From: DASZTV01 sp036268405
GTDB lineage: Bacteria > Actinomycetota > Actinomycetes > JAFAQI01
Direction of reading: 5' to 3'
DNA: 29,135 bases
Assembly: GCA_036268405.1 (NCBI GenBank)
Contig: DATAUF010000156.1
Span: forward strand, 1 to 29,135
Position numbers and translations under genes: made by a program. This document shows, in pieces, positions 23,919-29,135 of this stretch (positions within the stretch are counted from its first letter, which is position 1; each line of letters begins with the position of its first letter). The notes beneath the pieces are model-generated. The model made no database searches. It saw only the letters and a program-made list of their open reading frames with translations, and was not told the DNA's origin.

Positions 23919-25839
23919 GAGTCCGACCTTCTACCGCACCGGCGAGGTCACAGTGCGGGCGACCGTCACCGTCGGCATCGGTGGGCTGCCACTGTCCGAC
24001 GTACTGCGCTCTCGCATCAAGCGCACTGTCGTCGACACGAATCTCCAGCTCCCCGCAATGTTCGAGATCACGTTCGACGACAACGACGGCGATTCGCTCA
24101 CGAAAGCCAACCTGGCGATCGGCTCGGAGATCACGATCTCCGCGGGCGCGCCGGGCGACGCGAACAGCAGCACCCTGATCAGTGGTGAGGTGACGTCGAT
24201 CGAGGGTGCCTACGATCGCGACACCTGGCGGACGGTGGTGCGCGGCTACGACAAGACACATCGGTTGCAGCGGGCGAAGCGCACGCGGACGTTCCTCAAT
24301 ATGAAGGACTCCGACATCGTTCGGGAGATCGTCATGCAAGCCGGCCTCGTGGCGGGCGTCATCGAGGAGACCAGGGCGACGCACGACCATGTGGGCCAGA
24401 TCGATCAGACCGACTGGGACTTCCTGCGGATGCGGGCTCGAGAAATCGGATACGAGTTCGGGCTCGGGGACGGGAAGTTCTATTTCCGCAAGTCCTCGTC
24501 GGCGATGGGATCGACCGGGCTGCCGGTCAAGCTGCTCATCGGAACGGACGTTCTGACCTTTGCGCCGCGCGTGACCAGCGGCAATCTAGCGGCCGAGGTC
24601 GAGGTGCGAGTGTGGGACTCCTCGGCACGCAAGGTTGTCGCCTCGCAGCACCCAATCGTCACGAAGTCGGCGACGTTGTTGAAGGCCAACGCGTCGAACA
24701 TCGCGAACACCTTCTCCGGAGCCGCCGTCCCGGGCGCGCCGGAGGTGCCTCCGGGTCCTAGTGTCGGCAACCTTGGACCGGCGCCTAGCCAGAAGGCCTT
24801 CGTCGTCAACGATCGTCCGCTGGCCACCGGCTCGTCGATCGACTCGGCTGTCAGCGAGGTCGTGGCCGGTGTTGCCGACCACCTTGCGAGCAGCTTTGCC
24901 ACTGCGTCGGGTCTTGCCGTCGGCAATCCGAAGATCTGCCCGGGCGCGGCGATCGAGATCGCGGAGATCCCCGATCCGTTCTCGGGCACCTGGATCATCA
25001 CCAGTGCGGCACACGTCTTCGATGACACCGAAGGTGGCTACCGGACCCATTTCCGTGTCGACGGACGGCAGCAGCGTTCACTGCTCGGACTCACCACTGG
25101 CGGCGCAGAAGCCCGTGGCCGCCCGAGTCTTCCCGGGGTTTGCTGCGGGGTCGTCACCAACAACAACGACCCAACCCGGAAGGGCAACGTCAAGGTCGCG
25201 CTGCCGTGGCTCTCGCCGCAATACGAGTCTGACTGGGCGCCGGTCGTTCAGTTCGGCGCGGGGCCACGCAGCGGCGCGATGTTCCTTCCCGAGGTCGGTG
25301 ACGAGGTGTTGGTGGCGTTCGAGTTCGGTGACTCCCGCCGTCCGTACGTCATCGGGGGATTGCTGACCCAGAAGAGCGAGTACTCCCTCGGTGGGCCGGC
25401 GGTGAAGCCATCTGGCATGGCCGCGTCGGTGGTGCGCCGCGGGTTCGTGTCCTCCGCGGGCAACGCACTTGTCTTCAACGACGAGCTACCTCCCGGTGAG
25501 GGTTCTGGACCACCGCTCACCTCGTCGTTCAGTCTCGGAACCGGGGACGGCAACCTCGCCCTCGTGATCGACCAGGTCGCAGGGACGATTGCGCTGACGT
25601 GCAAGCCGGCACCTCCGGCAAGCCGGAGCCCTGCAGGACAGGTCACGATCGAATGTGGCGACCTCGGGACCTTGAACCTCCAGACCGGAAGCGCCGGAAC
25701 GATCAACATCAAGGCCGGCGAGGGCGGCTCCGTCAACATCGACGGCGGCGTGAACCTGAGCATGAAGGCCCAGGCGATGGTCGAGATCGAGAGCCAGGGG
25801 GTCGTCTCGATCAAGGGCTCGGCCATCAAACTCAACTAG
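23908..25839 (+). CDS. VgrG-like spike / hub protein (Pvc8/Afp8-like)
   Basis: A 643-residue trimeric spike protein. The N-terminal gp27-like hub (about 1-400) includes AMFEITFDDNDGDSL and DDYDK-type TVVRGYDKTHRLQRAKRTRT, plus TDWDFLRMRAREIGYEF. An OB-fold gp5-like domain follows at about 407-488 (CCGVVTNNNDPTRKGNVKVA, LPEVGDEVLVAFEFGDSRRP). The C-terminal 65 residues (about 577-643) are short beta repeats (LNLQTGSAGTINIKAGEGGS, VNIDGGVNLSMKAQAMVEIE), as in the needle of VgrG-like spikes. It ends without a fused effector domain. The first ATG overlaps the preceding gene, with GTAGGAGG upstream. A separate tip protein, if any, is not visible in this window. Confidence 0.92.
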   Translation: MGIESPTFYRTGEVTVRATVTVGIGGLPLSDVLRSRIKRTVVDTNLQLPAMFEITFDDNDGDSLTKANLAIGSEITISAGAPGDANSSTLISGEVTSIEGAYDRDTWRTVVRGYDKTHRLQRAKRTRTFLNMKDSDIVREIVMQAGLVAGVIEETRATHDHVGQIDQTDWDFLRMRAREIGYEFGLGDGKFYFRKSSSAMGSTGLPVKLLIGTDVLTFAPRVTSGNLAAEVEVRVWDSSARKVVASQHPIVTKSATLLKANASNIANTFSGAAVPGAPEVPPGPSVGNLGPAPSQKAFVVNDRPLATGSSIDSAVSEVVAGVADHLASSFATASGLAVGNPKICPGAAIEIAEIPDPFSGTWIITSAAHVFDDTEGGYRTHFRVDGRQQRSLLGLTTGGAEARGRPSLPGVCCGVVTNNNDPTRKGNVKVALPWLSPQYESDWAPVVQFGAGPRSGAMFLPEVGDEVLVAFEFGDSRRPYVIGGLLTQKSEYSLGGPAVKPSGMAASVVRRGFVSSAGNALVFNDELPPGEGSGPPLTSSFSLGTGDGNLALVIDQVAGTIALTCKPAPPASRSPAGQVTIECGDLGTLNLQTGSAGTINIKAGEGGSVNIDGGVNLSMKAQAMVEIESQGVVSIKGSAIKLN

Positions 25840-25848
25840 GAGCCGGAC

Positions 25849-26304
25849 TTGAAAAGCGACTTCGTCGGTACCGGGTGGGCCTTCCCGCTCGGGGTCAGCG
25901 CCAACGGAAGCGTCGCGCTGGCCAGCGGGCCGCGGAAGCTCGAACAGGCGATGCGGCTGATCCTCATGACCTATCCGGGGGAACGCCCGATGCGACCGCG
26001 CTTCGGCAGTCGGCTGCGCGACTTCATCTTCGCCGGCGCCAACGAGGTGACGGCGGCCGCGATCTCCCGGGAGGTCAGCGCCGCGCTGCTGATGTGGGAA
26101 CCGAGAGTGGATGTGGAAGACGTCGACGTCAGTCTGGAGGACAGCGCCAGTGGCACGCTGTGGATCGACATCCACTATGTGATCAAGGCAACCAACGACG
26201 CGCGGAACCTGGTCTTCCCGTTCTATACGATCCCGGAGTCAGAGCCGGGCGCTGAAGCAATCGAGGCCGTCTCTCCCGACGTCGACATCGCCGGGGTCCA
26301 CTGA
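25849..26304 (+). CDS. gp25-like baseplate wedge protein (Pvc9/Afp9-like)
   Basis: A 151-residue baseplate protein of the GPW/gp25 family, which nucleates sheath assembly at the baseplate. The family signature is complete: GWAFPLGV near the start, then LEQAMRLILMTYPGERPMRP (about residues 29-48) and RFGSRLRDFIFAGANEVT. The closing strand LWIDIHYVIKATND is at about 105-118. The start is TTG at 25849, with AGGAG 6 nt upstream. The acidic C-terminal tail (about 125-151) is short. The stop overlaps the next ATG by one base (TGATG). Confidence 0.92.
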   Translation: MKSDFVGTGWAFPLGVSANGSVALASGPRKLEQAMRLILMTYPGERPMRPRFGSRLRDFIFAGANEVTAAAISREVSAALLMWEPRVDVEDVDVSLEDSASGTLWIDIHYVIKATNDARNLVFPFYTIPESEPGAEAIEAVSPDVDIAGVH

Positions 26305-28265
26305 TGGCGCTGCCCGTACCCAACCTCGATGACCGGCGGTTTCAGGACCTGGTTGACGACGCCAAACGGCTGGTCCAGCAGCGAAACCCCCAGTGGACCG
26401 ATCACAACGTCTCAGACCCGGGCGTGACGTTGATCGAGACCTTCGCGTACATGACCGATCAGCTTCTGTTCCGCCTCAACAGGGTGCCGGACAGGCTCTA
26501 CGTGAAGTTCCTCGACCTGCTCGGTCTCCGGCTGCTCCCACCAACTCCGGCACGCGCGCCGGTGACGTTCTGGCTGTCTTCACCTGCGACGACGCCTCTA
26601 CTGGTGAGCGCCGGCACCAAGACCGGCACCATGCGTACGGAGACCGAGAGCTCGGTCGTGTTCTCGACGTTGCGCGATCTTGACATCGTCCCGTGCAGCC
26701 TTTCTCGGGTCTGGGTAGCCGCAGCCGGTGCCGCGATAGATGAGGCCAGAGACGTGACCGCCACCCTTCAGCTGGGTGGCACCGCGATGGCGTTCACGGA
26801 GGTCCCGGTTGTTGGTGACGCGCTGCTTCTCGGCCTGAGCGATCCGGTGCCGTCATGCGCCGTGCGAATCGACTTCGACGGTCCCGTTCAGGGTGTCGGG
26901 GTGAACCCGCTGGCGCCTCCGCTCAGGTATGAGGCGTGGACCGGCGAGTCATGGGAGCCGTGCGAGGTGGGCCGGGATGAGACCGGTGGCTGGAACCGAC
27001 CGGGTGCCATCGTGGTGCACGTGCCGGACGGGCACGCGGCGCACATCATCAACGGCGAGCGCGCCGGCTGGTTGAGGTTGACCGTCACTGAACCGGCAGA
27101 GGGTCAGCCCGCCTACAGCAGGGCACCACTCATCCGTTCGCTCACCGCCTGCACGGTCGGTGGCACGACCGATGCCGTGCACGCAGACATCGTGGAGTTC
27201 GAGGCGTTGGGGGAGTCAGCAGGCGTCGCCGGACAGACCTTCGCTCTTGCGTCGACACCAGTTCTCGCCGGCGCCGCTGCGCCGGTTGTCCAGGTCAGCT
27301 CAGCCGATGGTTGGCAGGAATGGACCGAGGTCGAGCACTTCGCGGACAGCGGGCCGGTGGATCGGCACTTCGTCCTCGACGCCGTCTCCGGTCAGGTGCT
27401 CTTCGGCCCGGTTGTGCGGCAGGAAGACGGCACGGTTCGTCAGTACGGCGCAATCCCCGAGGACGGTCAGCAGATTCGGATCGAGCGGTACGCGGTCGGC
27501 GGCGGTCTCGCCGGCAACGTTTCCGAGAATGCGATCCAATCCCTCAAGTCGTCGATCCCTTTCGTCTCCGGTGTTGAGAATCGACGGCCCGCTCAGGGCG
27601 GAGTTGACGGGGAGAGCCTCGACGAGGCGAAGATCCGCGGGCCGTTGTTGTTGCGCACCCGAAGCCGTGCCGTGACCGCCGAGGACTTCGAGGTGATCAC
27701 GCGGGAGGTGGCGCCGGACATCGCACGCGTCCGCTGTCTGGTCGCGGGCGAAGGCGCCGTTGCTCCCGGCACCGTCAAGGTGCTCATCGTCCCGGCGGCT
27801 GCGCGTGAAGGGGCTCGGATTCGGTTCGAGGACCTTCTCCCGTTGCCCCAGACTCTGGAGCAGATCGCGGCACGACTCGACGAGGTGCGCCTCGTCGGCA
27901 CGACTGTGTCTGTCGAGCCGCCGCTCTATCGCGGAGTCACCGTCGTCACCCGGCTGATCGCGCGACCCAGGGTCAACATCAACCGGGTACGTGACGATGC
28001 GCTTGCCGCGCTGTACGACTTCCTCAGCCCGCTTCCTGGCGGGGGCCCCGGGGGTGGCGGCTGGCCGTTCGGCCGACCGGTGCAGACCGGCGAGATCTTC
28101 TCGATCCTGCAGCAGGTTCACGGCGTGGAGATGGTCGAGGACGTCCGGTTGTTCGCCGCCAATCCCGTGAGCGGCGAGCGAGGCAAGGAGAGCCAGCGGC
28201 TGAACCTTGAGAGCAACAGCTTGGTGTTCTCTTTCGAGCATCACGTGCGCATCGAGGAGCACTGA
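26304..28265 (+). CDS. gpJ-like baseplate assembly protein (Pvc11/Afp11-like)
   Basis: A 653-residue baseplate wedge component. The N-terminal motif (about residues 30-75) is diagnostic: NPQWTDHNVSDPGVTLIETF, then MTDQLLFRLNRVPDRLYVKF and LDLLGLRLLPP. A long beta-rich middle follows, with IERYAVGGGLAGNVSENAIQ at about 393-412. The C-terminal half contains LDEAKIRGPLLLRTRSRAVT and AEDFEVITREVAPDIARVRC, the J-type domain that joins wedges around the hub. A Gly/Pro-rich loop (GGGPGGGGWPFG) lies near residue 580. It is coupled to both neighbours by TGATG overlaps. No truncation or frameshift was seen. Confidence 0.92.
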   Translation: MALPVPNLDDRRFQDLVDDAKRLVQQRNPQWTDHNVSDPGVTLIETFAYMTDQLLFRLNRVPDRLYVKFLDLLGLRLLPPTPARAPVTFWLSSPATTPLLVSAGTKTGTMRTETESSVVFSTLRDLDIVPCSLSRVWVAAAGAAIDEARDVTATLQLGGTAMAFTEVPVVGDALLLGLSDPVPSCAVRIDFDGPVQGVGVNPLAPPLRYEAWTGESWEPCEVGRDETGGWNRPGAIVVHVPDGHAAHIINGERAGWLRLTVTEPAEGQPAYSRAPLIRSLTACTVGGTTDAVHADIVEFEALGESAGVAGQTFALASTPVLAGAAAPVVQVSSADGWQEWTEVEHFADSGPVDRHFVLDAVSGQVLFGPVVRQEDGTVRQYGAIPEDGQQIRIERYAVGGGLAGNVSENAIQSLKSSIPFVSGVENRRPAQGGVDGESLDEAKIRGPLLLRTRSRAVTAEDFEVITREVAPDIARVRCLVAGEGAVAPGTVKVLIVPAAAREGARIRFEDLLPLPQTLEQIAARLDEVRLVGTTVSVEPPLYRGVTVVTRLIARPRVNINRVRDDALAALYDFLSPLPGGGPGGGGWPFGRPVQTGEIFSILQQVHGVEMVEDVRLFAANPVSGERGKESQRLNLESNSLVFSFEHHVRIEEH

Positions 28266-28804
28266 TGCGTGCTGGCGTCCCGGGTATGAAGTCGCCGCAT
28301 CCAATCGGCGAGCTGATGCCGGCGGTCTTCCAGGACGACCCCACCACGATGCGGTGGACTGACGGGCTCGACGAGGTGATCGCGCCGGTCATCGCCACGA
28401 TCGACTGCCTGATCGCGTACGTGGATCCGATGTTGGCGCCGGAAGACTTCCTGCGCTGGCTTGCGGAATGGTTCGGCAGCGACCTGGATGAGAACTGGCC
28501 GCTGGAACGTCAGCGAGCCGTTGTCGCTGAGTCCGTCCGGCTGTATCGGCTGCGAGGAACGGCCGCCGGTCTGCGCGAACAACTCGAGCTGGCTACCGGC
28601 GGCACAATCGAGATTGCCGACTCTGGTGGCGTGACGGCGTCATTAACTCCCACACCGGCGGTCATCGAACCGAAGATGCCGTGGGTGTCGATTCGCCTCC
28701 GCGTCTCGGACCCCGAGGCAGTATCGGTCGCCACGCTCGATGGCATGATTCGAGCCTCCCGGCCGGCTCATGTGCCGCATGCCCTTGAGGTCGTCGGCCG
28801 ATGA
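28265..28804 (+). CDS. gpI-like tail/baseplate protein (phage tail protein I family)
   Basis: A 179-residue baseplate component of the phage P2 gpI type, which pairs with the gpJ-like protein to make wedges (Pvc12-like position). Clear elements are GELMPAVFQDDPTTMRWTDG (about 17-36), IDPMLAPEDFLRWLAEWFG-like VDPMLAPEDFLRWLAEWFG (about 53-71), QRAVVAESVRLYRLRGTAAG (about 82-102) and a closing domain with ASRPAHVPHALEV. The start is coupled to the preceding stop (TGATG). The 3' end overlaps the zinc-ribbon gene by 4 nt (ATGA). It is shorter than Pvc12-type giant wedge proteins, as in actinobacterial loci. Confidence 0.85.
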   Translation: MRAGVPGMKSPHPIGELMPAVFQDDPTTMRWTDGLDEVIAPVIATIDCLIAYVDPMLAPEDFLRWLAEWFGSDLDENWPLERQRAVVAESVRLYRLRGTAAGLREQLELATGGTIEIADSGGVTASLTPTPAVIEPKMPWVSIRLRVSDPEAVSVATLDGMIRASRPAHVPHALEVVGR

Positions 28805-29135
28805 TCATCTGTCGACAGTGTGGATTTCACAACGCGGAGGGCGATGACTTCTGCGGGTCGTGCGGCAGCTTCCTCGAGTGGACGGGCGAGCAAGCCAGAA
28901 TCCCGCACCCGGCTCACTTGGTCACCGAGCAGCCGGCCCCCGCCGAGGATGCCGCCCGACTGAGTCTCATCAGGCGGATTCAGCAGGGCGCGCTGGAGAT
29001 CATTTCTCCGAGTCTGCCGCCGGCCGCGCCAGGGGGACCGATGCGCCCGGGCGGCGCTCCGGGCGCACCCCCAAGGCGTGCCGGGGGGCCGTTGCCGCCT
29101 GCTGCTGCGCCGCGGACGCCGCCTCCACCGCCGCC
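28801..29135 (+). CDS. Zinc-ribbon, proline-rich eCIS protein (cut by window end)
   Basis: The open frame starts at ATG 28801, overlapping the previous stop, and runs off the window, so only the first 111 residues are seen. The N-terminus MIICRQCGFHNAEGDDFCGS and CGSFLEW carry two CxxC pairs (C4-x2-C7 and C18-x2-C21), a rubredoxin-like zinc ribbon. A helix follows (about 56-70, LSLIRRIQQGALEII), then a stretch rich in Pro, Gly and Ala that continues to the edge. Zinc-ribbon proteins at this place occur in actinobacterial eCIS operons, where the proline-rich linker usually leads to further domains. What they are here cannot be seen. No stop is present. Confidence 0.75.
   Translation, partial: MIICRQCGFHNAEGDDFCGSCGSFLEWTGEQARIPHPAHLVTEQPAPAEDAARLSLIRRIQQGALEIISPSLPPAAPGGPMRPGGAPGAPPRRAGGPLPPAAAPRTPPPPP

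Noticed and set aside
16257..29135. Contractile prophage
   Set aside because: Only tail-type genes are present. DUF4255, DUF4157 and DUF6760 genes are eCIS markers, and no head, portal, terminase, lysis or integrase gene is visible. The right side is unseen, so this rests on the visible part.
16257..29135. Type VI secretion system
   Set aside because: The sheath is a single-gene phage-type sheath, and no TssJ/L/M or TssB/C split pair is found.

Overview
The window is high-GC DNA with the features of a free-living actinobacterium (Actinomycetota). It has dense genes, frequent GTG/TTG starts, GGAGG-type ribosome sites, SARP-type regulation, secreted enzymes with twin-signal-type leaders, and a contractile injection locus of the actinobacterial type. 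No rRNA, tRNA, CRISPR array, insertion sequence or integrase was seen. Genus-level placement is not possible from the sequence alone.

Region 1 (about 1-9700) is ordinary chromosomal accessory content. It holds a secreted S53 (sedolisin-like) peptidase whose ribosome site lies inside a perfect 9-bp hairpin, and two divergent secreted proteins related to neutral/alkaline ceramidases. It also holds an AidB-type acyl-CoA dehydrogenase divergent from a YihY/BrkB membrane protein, a small membrane protein and a putative lipoprotein.

Region 2 (about 9740-13600) is a regulatory block on the minus strand: a LuxR-type regulator with a receiver domain that lacks the usual phospho-acceptor, then a large MalT-like ATPase with a C-terminal SARP/BTAD DNA-binding module. 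Two sets of short direct repeats flank these genes and look like operators.

Region 3 (13598-16203) holds two plus-strand genes of unrecognised function. They share a repeated domain of about 80 residues: one copy in a 118-residue protein and five divergent copies in a 707-residue protein with a distinct basic C-terminal domain. This is the most novel content in the window.

Region 4 (16257 to the end) is most of an extracellular/cytoplasmic contractile injection system (eCIS, phage-tail-like). A DUF4255/Pvc16 tail-terminator gene is divergent from a tight plus-strand operon. The operon order is sheath, tube protein 1, a tail-assembly-like protein, a 54-residue DUF6760-type protein, a proline-rich protein with an eCIS-core (DUF4157, HExxH) domain, tube proteins 2 and 3, a LysM hub adaptor, a VgrG-like spike, a gp25-like baseplate protein, a gpJ-like baseplate protein, a gpI-like protein and a zinc-ribbon protein cut by the window edge. 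Most junctions overlap or nearly touch, which implies one co-translated unit. The AAA ATPase and tape measure expected in such loci would lie beyond the right edge.

A reasonable working model, which is inference, is that the regulators in region 2 control both the repeat-domain genes and the eCIS operon, and that the repeat-domain proteins are locus-specific cargo, adaptor or control factors.
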